A program made the position numbers and the translations under genes. Shown here piece after piece: positions 26,170 through 35,180 of a stretch of 64,000 nucleotides of DNA. This DNA comes from Variovorax sp. Root473 (GTDB lineage Bacteria > Pseudomonadota > Gammaproteobacteria > Burkholderiales > Burkholderiaceae_C). Numbering within the stretch: the stretch's first letter is position 1; each line of letters opens with the position of its first letter. The notes beneath the pieces are model-generated. The model was not told where the DNA came from and ran no database searches. It saw only the letters and a list, made by a program, of their open reading frames with translations. Location of the stretch: the NCBI RefSeq assembly GCF_001426505.1, contig NZ_LMEV01000017.1:970739-1034738 (forward strand), in the 5' to 3' direction.

Positions 26170-26208
26170 ATTTCATAATAAGAAATCAACAAGCACTATT
26201 TGAAATAG
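26170..26208. promoter_or_regulatory. Two palindromes in the A+T-rich kinase/aceE divergent region
   Basis: ATTTC-ATAATAA-GAAAT (26170-26186) and the perfect 13-base palindrome CTATTT-G-AAATAG (26196-26208) lie in the only A+T-rich patch between the divergent sensor kinase and aceE. They are likely operators for one or both units; the regulator is unknown. Confidence 0.45.
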
Positions 26209-26289
26209 GGAAACTTCTATGCGAAACTCCGGCGCGCTCGGTGCCCAGCGCACTAAATTACAGCCACAGCCCTAAAAGGAGAGACAAGC

Positions 26290-29019
26290 ATGTCGGCAAA
26301 TCCCGAGAACCTGTTCGGCTCGGCCGCAAACGATGCGGACGCCCAGGAAACCCGCGAATGGATGGATGCGCTGTCTTCCGTCATCCAGAGCGAAGGGCCC
26401 AAGCGGGCGCACTTCCTCCTCGAACAACTGCTCGAGCATGCGCGTCAGAACAGCGTCGACATGCCGTTCTCGGCCAACACCGGCTACGTGAACACCATCG
26501 AGCCGGGCGTGGAAGCCCGCAGCCCCGGCAACCTCGAGATCGAACAACGCCTGCGCGCCTACATGCGCTGGAACGCCATGGCCATGGTGGTCAAGGCCAA
26601 CCGCATCCACCCGCCCGAAGGCGGTGACCTGGGCGGCCACATCGGCTCCTTTGCCTCGCTGGCCAGCATGTTCGGCGCCGGCTTCAACCACTTCTGGCAC
26701 GCCGAGAGCGAAAACCACGGCGGCGACCTGCTGTACATCCAGGGCCACGTCTCGCCCGGCATCTACGCCCGCGCCTACCTGGAAGGCCGCCTTTCCGAAG
26801 ACCAGCTGCTCAACTTCCGCCAGGAAGTGGACGGCAAGGGCCTGTCGAGCTACCCGCACCCGAAGCTGATGCCCGAGTTCTGGCAGTTCCCCACGGTGTC
26901 GATGGGCCTGGGCCCGCTGATGGCGATCTACCAGGCGCGCTTCCTGAAGTACCTGCACGCCCGCGGCATCGCCAACACCGAAAACCGCAAGGTCTGGGTG
27001 TTCTGCGGCGACGGCGAAATGGACGAAGTCGAATCGCTCGGCGCCATCGGCCTGGCCGCGCGCGAGAACCTCGACAACCTGATCTTCGTCATCAACTGCA
27101 ACCTGCAGCGCCTGGACGGCCCGGTGCGCGGCAACGGCAAGATCATCCAGGAGCTCGAAGGCGAGTTCCGCGGCGCCAACTGGAACGTCATCAAGCTGAT
27201 CTGGGGCAAGGGCTGGGACGCCCTGCTCGAGAAGGACCATGACGGCGCGCTGCGCAAGATCATGATGGAGTGCAACGACGGCGACTACCAGTCGTTCAAG
27301 GCCAACGACGGCGCCTACGTGCGCAAGAACTTCTTCGGCCGCGACCCGCGCACGCTGAAGATGGTCGAGCACCTGACCGACGACGAGGTCTGGAACCTGC
27401 AGCGCGGCGGCCACGACTCGCAGAAGGTGTACGCCGCCTTCCACGCGGCCCAGAACCACAAGCGCCAGCCCACGGTGCTGCTCGTCAAGACCGTCAAGGG
27501 CTTCGGCATGGGCAAAATCGGCGAAGGCAAGAACACGGTCCACCAGACCAAGAAGCTCGGCGACGAAGACATCAAGGCCTTCCGCGACCGCTTCAACATC
27601 CCGATTCCCGACAGCCAGATCGCCGAGCTGCCGTTCTACAAGCCGGCCGACGACACGCCCGAAATGCGCTACCTGCACGAGCGCCGCAAGGCCCTCGGCG
27701 GTTACCTGCCGCACCGCCGCACCAAGGCCGACGAGAGCTTCACGGTGCCCTCGCTCGACACCTTCAAGGCGGTGATGGAGCCCACGGCCGAAGGCCGCGA
27801 GATCTCGACCACGCAAGCCTACGTGCGCTTCCTCACGCAGCTGCTGCGCGACAAGGCCCTGGGCCCGCGCGTCGTGCCCATCCTGGTGGACGAGGCCCGC
27901 ACCTTCGGCATGGAAGGCCTGTTCCGCCAGATCGGCATCTACAACCCGCACGGTCAGCAGTACACCCCGGTCGATAAAGACCAGGTCATGTATTACAAGG
28001 AAGACAAGGCCGGCCAGATCCTGCAGGAAGGCATCAATGAGGCCGGCGGCATGTCCAGCTGGATCGCAGCGGCCACGTCGTACAGCACGAACAACCGCAT
28101 CATGGTGCCGTTCTACGTGTACTACTCGATGTTCGGCTTCCAGCGCATCGGCGACCTGGCCTGGGCGGCCGGCGACATGCAGGCCCGCGGCTTCCTGCTG
28201 GGCGGCACCTCGGGACGCACCACGCTGAACGGCGAAGGCCTGCAGCACGAAGACGGTCACAGCCACATCCTGGCCAACACCATCCCGAACTGCGTGAGCT
28301 ACGACCCGACCTTCGCGCACGAAGTCGGCGTGATCCTGCACCACGGCTTGAAGCGCATGGTCGAGAAGCAGGACAACGTCTACTACTACCTGACACTGCT
28401 CAACGAGAACTACGCGATGCCCGGCCTGCAGCCCGGCACCGAAGAGCAGATCATCAAGGGCATGTACCTGTCCAAGCAGGGGCCGGTGGTCAAGCCCGCG
28501 AAGGGCGCCAAGGAAGCGCCGACCGTGCAACTGCTGGGCAGCGGCACCATCCTGCGCGAGAGCTTTGCCGCGCAGGAACTGCTCGAGAAAGAGTGGGGCG
28601 TGTCGGCTTCGGTGTGGAGCTGCCCGAGCTTCAACGAGCTGACCCGCGACGGCCAGGACGCCGACCGCTGGAACCTGCTGCACCCCGACCAGACGCCGCG
28701 CGTGCCCTTCGTGGCCGAGCAGCTCGGTGCCACCACCGGCCCGGTGGTCGCGTCGACCGACTACATGAAGGCCTACGCCGAGCAGATCCGTCCGTTCGTG
28801 CCGAAGGGCCGCAACTACAAGGTGCTGGGTACCGACGGTTTCGGACGCAGCGACTTCCGCGCCAAGCTGCGCGAGCACTTTGAAATCAATCGTCACTACA
28901 TCGTGGTCGCTGCGCTCAAGGCACTGAGCGAAGATGGCACCGTGCCGGTGGCCAAGGTGGTGGAAGCGATCAAGAAGTACGGCATCAATGTCGACAAGGT
29001 CAACCCGCTCTACGCTTGA
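26290..29019 (+). CDS. aceE: Pyruvate dehydrogenase E1 component, homodimeric
   Basis: 909 residues of the homodimeric AceE type found in proteobacteria. It decarboxylates pyruvate with thiamine diphosphate and acetylates the E2 lipoyl groups. Visible landmarks are GGDLGGHIGSFASLASMFG, the ThDP motif beginning GDGEMDE and ending NLIFVINCNLQRLDG, and the GLQHEDGHSHI segment. AAAAGGAGAG precedes the ATG. First gene of aceE-aceF-Ntn-lpdA. Confidence 0.97.
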   Translation: MSANPENLFGSAANDADAQETREWMDALSSVIQSEGPKRAHFLLEQLLEHARQNSVDMPFSANTGYVNTIEPGVEARSPGNLEIEQRLRAYMRWNAMAMVVKANRIHPPEGGDLGGHIGSFASLASMFGAGFNHFWHAESENHGGDLLYIQGHVSPGIYARAYLEGRLSEDQLLNFRQEVDGKGLSSYPHPKLMPEFWQFPTVSMGLGPLMAIYQARFLKYLHARGIANTENRKVWVFCGDGEMDEVESLGAIGLAARENLDNLIFVINCNLQRLDGPVRGNGKIIQELEGEFRGANWNVIKLIWGKGWDALLEKDHDGALRKIMMECNDGDYQSFKANDGAYVRKNFFGRDPRTLKMVEHLTDDEVWNLQRGGHDSQKVYAAFHAAQNHKRQPTVLLVKTVKGFGMGKIGEGKNTVHQTKKLGDEDIKAFRDRFNIPIPDSQIAELPFYKPADDTPEMRYLHERRKALGGYLPHRRTKADESFTVPSLDTFKAVMEPTAEGREISTTQAYVRFLTQLLRDKALGPRVVPILVDEARTFGMEGLFRQIGIYNPHGQQYTPVDKDQVMYYKEDKAGQILQEGINEAGGMSSWIAAATSYSTNNRIMVPFYVYYSMFGFQRIGDLAWAAGDMQARGFLLGGTSGRTTLNGEGLQHEDGHSHILANTIPNCVSYDPTFAHEVGVILHHGLKRMVEKQDNVYYYLTLLNENYAMPGLQPGTEEQIIKGMYLSKQGPVVKPAKGAKEAPTVQLLGSGTILRESFAAQELLEKEWGVSASVWSCPSFNELTRDGQDADRWNLLHPDQTPRVPFVAEQLGATTGPVVASTDYMKAYAEQIRPFVPKGRNYKVLGTDGFGRSDFRAKLREHFEINRHYIVVAALKALSEDGTVPVAKVVEAIKKYGINVDKVNPLYA

Positions 29020-29068
29020 ACATCAACAACCAACGAACGAACGGCGCCTCGCGGCGGGAGACAACGAT

Positions 29069-30727
29069 ATGGCAGCAGTGGAAGTGAAGGTGCCGGACAT
29101 CGGCGATTTCGATGAAGTCGCGGTGATCGAGGTGCTCGTGAAGGTGGGTGACACGGTCAAGGCCGAACAGTCGCTCATCACGGTCGAATCGGACAAGGCG
29201 TCGATGGAAATCCCGTCGTCCACGGCCGGTGTGGTCAAGGAAGTGAAGGTCGCCGTGGGCGACAAGGTCAAGGAAGGCTCGGTGGTGCTGGTGGTCGAGG
29301 CCGAGGGCGCGGCTGCCGCTGCTCCGGCGCCGGCCGCTGCGCCTGCTGCCGCGGCGCCCGCTGCCGTAGCGCCTGCACCGGTGGCTGCTGCACCCGCAGC
29401 CGCACCGGCAGCCTCGGGCCCGGTCGAAATCAAGGTGCCGGACATCGGCGACTTCAAGGACGTCGCGGTCATCGAACTGCTGGTGAAGGTGGGTGACACC
29501 ATCGCCGCCGAGCAGTCGCTGATCACGGTGGAGTCGGACAAGGCTTCGATGGAAATCCCGTCGTCGGGCGCCGGCGTGCTGAAGGAGCTCAAGGTCAAGG
29601 TCGGCGACACCGTCAACATCGGCGACCTGATCGCGGTGCTCGAAGGCGCCGCAGGTGCTGCCGCACCGGCGCCCGCACCGACACAGGCTGCCGCTGCTGC
29701 GCCCGCCGCCGCAACCGCCAGCGCACCGGCACCAGCTGCCGCCGCACCGGCAACGGCTGCCCCGGCCCACCAGCCGACGTCGGCTCCCACCGGCAGCCTG
29801 CCCCACGCCTCGCCCTCGGTGCGCAAGTTCGCACGCGAACTCGGCGTGCCGCTCGAGGAGGTCAAGGGCTCCGGCCTCAAGGGCCGCATCACGCAGGACG
29901 ACGTCCAGAACTTCACCAAGGCCGTGATGAGTGGCCAGGCCAGCACGAAGGCCTCGGCGGCCAAGGCGCCGGCCGGCGGTGGCGACGGCGCGGCGCTGGG
30001 TCTCATCCCGTGGCCGAAGGTCGACTTCACGAAGTTCGGCACCGTCGAGCGCAAGGACCTGTCGCGCATCAAGAAGCTCAGCGGCGCGAACCTGCACCGC
30101 AACTGGGTGATGATCCCGCACGTCACCAACAACGACGAAGCCGACATCACCGAGCTCGAGGCTTTCCGCGTCTCCACCAACAAGGAGAACGAGAAGTCGG
30201 GCATCAAGGTCACGATGCTGGCCTTCGTGATCAAGGCGGTGGTCGCGGCGCTGAAGAAGTTCCCCGACTTCAACACCAGCCTGGATGGCGACCAGCTCGT
30301 CTACAAGCAGTACTACAACATCGGCTTCGCGGCCGACACGCCCAACGGTCTCGTGGTGCCGGTGCTGAAAGACGCCGACAAGAAGGGCATCCTGCAGATC
30401 AGCGCCGAGATGGGCGAACTCGCCAAGAAGGCGCGCGACGGCAAGCTCGGCTCGGCCGACATGCAGGGCGGCTGCTTCTCGATCAGCTCGCTCGGCGGCA
30501 TCGGCGGCACGCACTTCACGCCCATCATCAACGCCCCCGAAGTGGCCATCCTCGGCCTTTCCAAGGGCCAGATGAAGCCGGTGTGGGACGGCAAGCAGTT
30601 CGTGCCGCGTCTCACGCTGCCGCTGTCGCTGTCGTACGACCACCGCGTGATCGACGGCGCCCTGGCTGCGCGTTTCAACGCCTACCTGGGCCAGGTGCTC
30701 GCGGACTACCGTCGAATCCTGCTATGA
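29069..30727 (+). CDS. aceF: Pyruvate dehydrogenase E2, dihydrolipoamide acetyltransferase
   Basis: 552 residues. Two lipoyl domains (about 3-78 and 119-193) have lipoyl Lys43 and Lys158 in ESDKASMEIP, joined by Ala/Pro hinges. The E3-binding domain (about 250-290, ASPSVRKFARELGV) and the acetyltransferase core follow, with DHRVIDG at 524-530 and catalytic His525. E2 forms the core of the PDH complex. GGGAG (29056-29060) precedes the ATG. Its stop overlaps the next gene by four bases (ATGA). The first lipoyl-coding segment is nearly identical at DNA level to that in lpdA. Confidence 0.97.
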   Translation: MAAVEVKVPDIGDFDEVAVIEVLVKVGDTVKAEQSLITVESDKASMEIPSSTAGVVKEVKVAVGDKVKEGSVVLVVEAEGAAAAAPAPAAAPAAAAPAAVAPAPVAAAPAAAPAASGPVEIKVPDIGDFKDVAVIELLVKVGDTIAAEQSLITVESDKASMEIPSSGAGVLKELKVKVGDTVNIGDLIAVLEGAAGAAAPAPAPTQAAAAAPAAATASAPAPAAAAPATAAPAHQPTSAPTGSLPHASPSVRKFARELGVPLEEVKGSGLKGRITQDDVQNFTKAVMSGQASTKASAAKAPAGGGDGAALGLIPWPKVDFTKFGTVERKDLSRIKKLSGANLHRNWVMIPHVTNNDEADITELEAFRVSTNKENEKSGIKVTMLAFVIKAVVAALKKFPDFNTSLDGDQLVYKQYYNIGFAADTPNGLVVPVLKDADKKGILQISAEMGELAKKARDGKLGSADMQGGCFSISSLGGIGGTHFTPIINAPEVAILGLSKGQMKPVWDGKQFVPRLTLPLSLSYDHRVIDGALAARFNAYLGQVLADYRRILL

Positions 30728-31317
30728 CCACCGTAGTGGCCGTCCGCAAAGGCGGCCAGGTCACGATGGCGGCCGATTCACTGGTGACCTTCGGCGACAC
30801 GCGCATGTCGCACAACGCCGAAGCGAACCAGAAGATCTTCACCGTCGAGGACGCGACGGGCCAGAGCCTGTTCGCAGTGGCGGGCGCCGCGGCGCACTTC
30901 CTGGCGCTGCAGCACGCGCTGGCCGCGCAGGACCGCGAGAAGCTGTTGTTCGGCAGCAAGCACGAGGTCTTCCGCACCTTCACGATGCTGCATCCGGTGC
31001 TCAAGGACTCGTTCTTCATGCAGACCAAGGAAGACGAGCACGAGCCCTACGAGTCGAGCCAGTTCACGATGCTGCTGGCCAACCCCGGCGGCATCTACGG
31101 CATCTACAGCTACCGCGAGGTGTTCGAGTTCAAGCAATTCTGGGCCATCGGCTCGGGACGCAGCTTTGCGCTCGGCGCCATGCACGCGGCCTATGACAAC
31201 AAGTCGCGCAGCGCGCGCGACGTGGCGCAGGCGGGCATCGCCGCCGCCTGCGAATTCGATCGCAATTCGGCCCTGCCGGCCGACGTTCTCACACTCAAAC
31301 TGAAAGTGTCCAAATGA
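30724..31317 (+). CDS. Proteasome/HslV-like Ntn hydrolase within the PDH operon
   Basis: 197 residues. After Met removal the N-terminus TTVVAVRKGGQVTMAADSLVTFGDT aligns with the T1 family: nucleophile Thr1 and Asp17 are in place, and AIGSGRSFALGAMHAA matches HslV's AIGSG...A..AA segment. The Lys33 position of HslV reads Ala in an ungapped alignment; Lys in NQKIF could replace it if three residues are inserted. It is longer than HslV (about 175 residues) and no HslU is nearby. ATGA overlaps join it to both aceF and lpdA, so it is made with the PDH complex. Function unknown; a peptidase or amidohydrolase role is inferred from fold only. Confidence 0.75.
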   Translation: MTTVVAVRKGGQVTMAADSLVTFGDTRMSHNAEANQKIFTVEDATGQSLFAVAGAAAHFLALQHALAAQDREKLLFGSKHEVFRTFTMLHPVLKDSFFMQTKEDEHEPYESSQFTMLLANPGGIYGIYSYREVFEFKQFWAIGSGRSFALGAMHAAYDNKSRSARDVAQAGIAAACEFDRNSALPADVLTLKLKVSK

Positions 31318-33140
31318 GCGAACAACACATCAAGGTGCCGGACATCGGCGACTTCGACGAAGTCGCGGTGATCGAGGTGCTGGTCAACGTTGGCGACACG
31401 GTCAAGGCCGAGCAGTCGCTCATCACGGTCGAATCGGACAAGGCTTCGATGGAGATTCCCTCGTCGGCCGCCGGCGTGGTGAAGTCGCTGGCGGTCAAGG
31501 TCGGCGACAAGGTCAAGCAAGGTTCGGTCGTGCTGACGCTCGAAGTCGACGGCGCCGCCGCGCCTGCGCCCGCTGCCGCAGCGCCCGCACCTGCGGCTGT
31601 TGCGCCCGCGCCCAAGGCGGCTGCGCCGGCTCCGGCCGCTGTGGCGCCCGCGGCGGCATCCAGCTACGGCGGCAAGGTCGATGTCGAATGCGACGTGGTC
31701 GTGCTCGGCGCCGGCCCCGGCGGCTACTCGGCCGCCTTCCGCGCGGCCGACCTCGGCCTGAAGGTCGTGCTGATCGAACGCTACGCCACGCTCGGCGGCG
31801 TGTGCCTGAACGTCGGCTGCATTCCGTCGAAGGCGCTGCTGCACGTCGCTTCGGTCATGGACGAGGTGAAGCACTTCGCCGACCTGGGCGTGAGCTTCGC
31901 CGCGCCCACGGTCGATCGCGCCAAGCTGCTCGGCCACAAGAACAAGGTGGTGGGCAAGCTCACCGGCGGCCTCACGGCCATGGCCAAGATGCGCAAGGTG
32001 ACGGTGCTGCGCGGCGTCGGCAACTTCATCGACCCGTACCACCTGGAAGTCGAAGAGACCTCGGGCACCAGCTGGGACACCACCGGCAAGAAGCAGACTG
32101 TCAAGTTCCGCAACGCGATCATCGCGGCCGGCTCGCAGTCGGTGAGCCTGCCCTTCATGCCGAAGGACCCGCGCGTGGTCGACTCGACCGGCGCGCTCGA
32201 GATGGGCACCGACCCCAAGCGCATGCTGGTGCTCGGCGGCGGCATCATCGGCCTCGAGATGGGCACCGTGTACTCGACGCTGGGCGCGCGCCTCGATGTG
32301 GTCGAGATGCTCGATGGCCTCATGCAGGGCGCCGACCGCGACCTGGTGAAGGTCTGGCAGAAGATGAACGCGCCGCGCTTCGACAACATCATGTTGAAGA
32401 CCAAGACGGTCGGTGCCGAAGCCACGAAGGAAGGCATCAAGGTCACGTTCGAAGGCGAGAACGCCCCGAAGGAACCGCAGGTGTACGACCTCGTGCTGCA
32501 GGCCGTGGGCCGCAGCCCGAACGGCAAGAAGATCGGTGCCGAGAAGGCCGGCATCACGGTGAGCGACCGCGGCTTCATCAACGTCGACATCCAGATGCGC
32601 ACCAACGTGCCGCACATCTTCGCCATCGGCGACATCGTGGGCCAGCCCATGCTGGCGCACAAGGCGGTGCATGAGGCGCATGTGGCGGCCGAAGTGATCG
32701 CCGGCGAACAGAAGGGCGACAAGGAGCTGTCCAGCGCCGCCTTCAACGCCCGCGTGATCCCCAGCGTGGCCTACACCGACCCCGAAGTGGCATGGGTTGG
32801 CCTCACCGAAGACCAGGCCAAGGCCGAAGGCATCAAGGTCAAGAAGGGTCATTTCCCGTGGACCGCTTCGGGCCGCGCCATTGCCAACGGCCGCGACGAA
32901 GGCTTCACCAAGCTGCTGTTCGACGCCGAGACGCACCGCATCCTGGGTGGCGGCATCGTCGGCACGCATGCCGGCGACATGATCGGCGAGATCGCGCTGG
33001 CCATCGAAATGGGCGCGGACGAGATCGACATCGGCAAGACCATCCACCCGCACCCGACGCTGGGCGAGAGCATCGGCATGGCGGCGGAAGTGGCGCACGG
33101 CACCTGCACGGACCTGCCGCCGGCGAAGAAGGCGGCCTGA
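31314..33140 (+). CDS. lpdA: Dihydrolipoyl dehydrogenase (E3) of PDH with N-terminal lipoyl domain
   Basis: 608 residues, about 130 longer than a plain E3. Residues 3-78 are a lipoyl domain with Lys43, then an Ala/Pro linker (80-118), then the flavoenzyme: FAD motif VVVLGAGPGGYSAAF, redox pair Cys164/Cys169 in GGVCLNVGCIPSK, NAD motif LVLGGGIIGLEMG, and C-terminal HPHPTLGE with the catalytic His. It reoxidises E2 lipoyl groups with NAD. Lipoyl-E3 fusions are known in Neisseria and other betaproteobacteria. Translationally coupled to the preceding hydrolase gene; ends the operon before a strong terminator. Confidence 0.97.
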   Translation: MSEQHIKVPDIGDFDEVAVIEVLVNVGDTVKAEQSLITVESDKASMEIPSSAAGVVKSLAVKVGDKVKQGSVVLTLEVDGAAAPAPAAAAPAPAAVAPAPKAAAPAPAAVAPAAASSYGGKVDVECDVVVLGAGPGGYSAAFRAADLGLKVVLIERYATLGGVCLNVGCIPSKALLHVASVMDEVKHFADLGVSFAAPTVDRAKLLGHKNKVVGKLTGGLTAMAKMRKVTVLRGVGNFIDPYHLEVEETSGTSWDTTGKKQTVKFRNAIIAAGSQSVSLPFMPKDPRVVDSTGALEMGTDPKRMLVLGGGIIGLEMGTVYSTLGARLDVVEMLDGLMQGADRDLVKVWQKMNAPRFDNIMLKTKTVGAEATKEGIKVTFEGENAPKEPQVYDLVLQAVGRSPNGKKIGAEKAGITVSDRGFINVDIQMRTNVPHIFAIGDIVGQPMLAHKAVHEAHVAAEVIAGEQKGDKELSSAAFNARVIPSVAYTDPEVAWVGLTEDQAKAEGIKVKKGHFPWTASGRAIANGRDEGFTKLLFDAETHRILGGGIVGTHAGDMIGEIALAIEMGADEIDIGKTIHPHPTLGESIGMAAEVAHGTCTDLPPAKKAA

Positions 33141-33203
33141 TCGAGAGGCGCTACGGCGCCTCTCGAGCGCCCACAAAAAATCCCGCCGCGGCGGGATTTT
33201 TTT
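33141..33203. terminator. Tandem hairpins ending the PDH operon
   Basis: A hairpin with a 10-base stem (TCGAGAGGCG 33141-33150 with CGCCTCTCGA 33157-33166) is followed by TCCCGCC/GGCGGGA (33181-33196) flanked by six A and seven T. The second is a symmetrical terminator that should serve both lpdA and the convergent peptidase gene. Confidence 0.88.
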
Positions 33204-33225
33204 CGTTCTGGATGCGGAGATCGAA

Positions 33226-33801
33226 TCAGTCGCTGGCGTTGGCCATGGCCGCAGCCTTGACTTCATCACGCTGACCGGTGAGCACGCGGCGGGCGCCATC
33301 GAAACGACGTTGCCAGTAGCTGCCGTTCATGTCTTCGACGCGGACCTGGGCGCCGGAGCGGGGCGAGTGGATGAACTTGCCTTCGCCGACGTAGATGCCG
33401 ACGTGGCTGAAGGTGCGGCGCATGGTGTTGAAGAACACGAGGTCGCCGGGCTTGAGCTGGCTGCGGTCGATCTTCTCGGTGGCGGCGGCCTGTTCTTCGG
33501 CGCGGCGCGGAAGCACGTGGCCCACCGTCTGGTTGTACATGGCGCGGACGAAGCCGCTGCAGTCGAAGCCGGATTCGGCGGTGTTGCCGCCACGGCGGTA
33601 AGGAACACCCAGGAAGCCGATGGCGGTCACGACGAGGTCGGACGTGCGCTCTGCGACGGTCTGGCGAACCTGATGGAACTGGCCGACCAGGCCGCGTTCG
33701 GCAAGGATTCGCTCCATTTCATCCGATCGATCCTGTGTAGGGGGGGCGGCGTGGACGGCCACGGCGAACAGGAGGGATACGGGTAGGACGAAAAAACGCA
33801 T
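33226..33801 (-). CDS. NlpC/P60 (C40) peptidoglycan endopeptidase, secreted
   Basis: 191 residues. A signal peptide (FFVLPVSLLFAVAVHA) precedes the NlpC/P60 domain (about 60-165): catalytic Cys in FDCSGFVRAMY, His in SHVGIYVG and a third polar residue in FIHSPRSG. These enzymes cut the D-Glu-mDAP or related peptide bond in the cell wall. No ribosome-binding site is visible and the best promoter lies so close that the message may be leaderless. Convergent with lpdA. Confidence 0.92.
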   Translation of the reverse strand: MRFFVLPVSLLFAVAVHAAPPTQDRSDEMERILAERGLVGQFHQVRQTVAERTSDLVVTAIGFLGVPYRRGGNTAESGFDCSGFVRAMYNQTVGHVLPRRAEEQAAATEKIDRSQLKPGDLVFFNTMRRTFSHVGIYVGEGKFIHSPRSGAQVRVEDMNGSYWQRRFDGARRVLTGQRDEVKAAAMANASD

Positions 33802-33808
33802 GGCGCGT

Positions 33809-33837
33809 AGGATATTGATGACGCGCAGTTATGTCAA
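33809..33837 (-). promoter_or_regulatory. Sigma-70 promoter abutting the C40 peptidase start codon
   Basis: On the minus strand a perfect -35 TTGACA (33832-33837) and TATCCT (33809-33814) are 17 bases apart. The -10 ends only seven bases before the A of the ATG (33801), so transcription would start at or next to the start codon. Confidence 0.55.
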
Positions 33838-34042
33838 TTTAATCTGAATTGTTGAATGCTGGCATAAACCATTGATTTACATGTGTTTTTTCGATCCGGC
33901 GGAAGAAAAAATGTAACGGTGAACGTTTATGCGGCATAAGGATTCGAATGTAAACACCTCGGCTGACATGACTTTGAAGTCTCAAAAGTCGACATGTGCA
34001 TTCCATTGGTTGCCAAGACGTCCTCAAATTCAGGAAATCTTC

Positions 34043-35176
34043 ATGAACTTGCGAAATGGCTCCTTTCTTCGCTCCCTCGGAAGCCTGGTGGTGCTCGTGG
34101 GTTGTGGCCTCGCAGGCGCGGCCATGGCGCAGGTGCGAACCGAAACCGTCGCGTCCGGTCTTGAGAACCCCTGGGGCGTCGCCTTCCTGCCGGAGGGCCG
34201 TTTCGTGGTCACCGAAAAGCCGGGGCGCCTGCGGCTGGTGGCGGCGGACGGCAAGGTGGGCGCGCCGATCCAGGGCCTGCCGCCCGTCGCGGCGGGCGGG
34301 CAGGGCGGGCTGCTCGACGTGCTGGCCGACGCCGGCTTCGCGCAGAACCGCACGCTGTACTTCTGCTATTCGGAACCCGAGGCGGCCGGCGGCTCGGCCA
34401 ACAGCACCGCCCTCGCGCGCGCACGCCTGTCGGCCGACGGCACGAAGCTGGAGGCGCTGAAGGTCATCTTCAGCCAGAAGCCCAAGGTCGCGAGCCGCGC
34501 ACACTTCGGCTGCCGCATCGTCGAGGCCCGCGACGGCCACCTCTTCCTCACGCTCGGCGACCGCTTCAGCCGCAAGGATGACGCGCAGACCCTCGACAAC
34601 CACCACGGCAAGGTGGTGCGCATCGCCAAGGACGGCAGCGTGCCAAAAGACAACCCCTTCGTCGGCAAGGCGGGCGCGTTGCCCGAGATATGGAGCTACG
34701 GCCATCGCAACAGCCAGGGCGCGGCGCTCGCCCCCGACGGCCGCTTCTGGATGACGGAGCACGGCCCGCAGGGCGGCGACGAGATCAACATCCCGCGCGC
34801 CGGCGTCAACCATGGCTGGCCGGTGATCACCTATGGCGAGAACTACGGCGGCGGCAAGATCGGCGAGGGCATCACCCGCAAGGACGGCATGGAACAGCCG
34901 CTGCACTACTGGGTGCCGTCGATCGCGCCCTCGGGCATGGCCTTCCTGACCAGCGACCGCTACGGCGCGGCCTGGAAGGGCAATCTCTTCGTGGGTTCGC
35001 TGAAGTTCGGCTATCTGGACCGCATCGAGCTGAAGGACGACAAGGTCGTTGCCGAGCACAAGTTGCTGGCCGACGGCCGGGCCCGCATCCGCGACGTGAA
35101 GCAGGGGCCGGACGGCCTGCTCTACGTGCTCACCGACGAGTCCGACGGCAAGCTGCTGCGCCTGCGGCCAAATTGA
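34043..35176 (+). CDS. Secreted PQQ-dependent sugar dehydrogenase-like protein (Asd/YliI type)
   Basis: 377 residues. A signal peptide ends near AGAAMAQ, then a six-bladed glucose/sorbosone dehydrogenase propeller: LENPWGVAFLPEGRFVVTEKPGRL, the Ca/PQQ region GRFWMTEHGPQGGDEIN and HGWPVITYG. Such enzymes oxidise aldoses in the periplasm using pyrroloquinoline quinone. AGGA (34032-34035) precedes the ATG. Stands alone after a 241-base A+T-rich gap in which, besides the peptidase promoter, I see only a small GACTT/AAGTC hairpin. Confidence 0.9.
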   Translation: MNLRNGSFLRSLGSLVVLVGCGLAGAAMAQVRTETVASGLENPWGVAFLPEGRFVVTEKPGRLRLVAADGKVGAPIQGLPPVAAGGQGGLLDVLADAGFAQNRTLYFCYSEPEAAGGSANSTALARARLSADGTKLEALKVIFSQKPKVASRAHFGCRIVEARDGHLFLTLGDRFSRKDDAQTLDNHHGKVVRIAKDGSVPKDNPFVGKAGALPEIWSYGHRNSQGAALAPDGRFWMTEHGPQGGDEINIPRAGVNHGWPVITYGENYGGGKIGEGITRKDGMEQPLHYWVPSIAPSGMAFLTSDRYGAAWKGNLFVGSLKFGYLDRIELKDDKVVAEHKLLADGRARIRDVKQGPDGLLYVLTDESDGKLLRLRPN

Positions 35177-35180
35177 CAGA

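Noticed and set aside
26272..28896. An 874-codon minus-strand open frame opposite aceE
   Set aside because: GC-driven shadow of aceE with His/Val/Gly-rich composition and no recognisable motif.
30724..31317. True HslV of the HslUV protease
   Set aside because: It is longer than HslV, lacks an hslU neighbour, and Lys33 is not in place without a gap; it is a paralogue at best.
29281..31660. Apparent tandem repeats in GCN/CCN-rich DNA
   Set aside because: They encode the Ala/Pro hinges of E2 and E3 and reflect amino-acid composition, not a separate repeat element.
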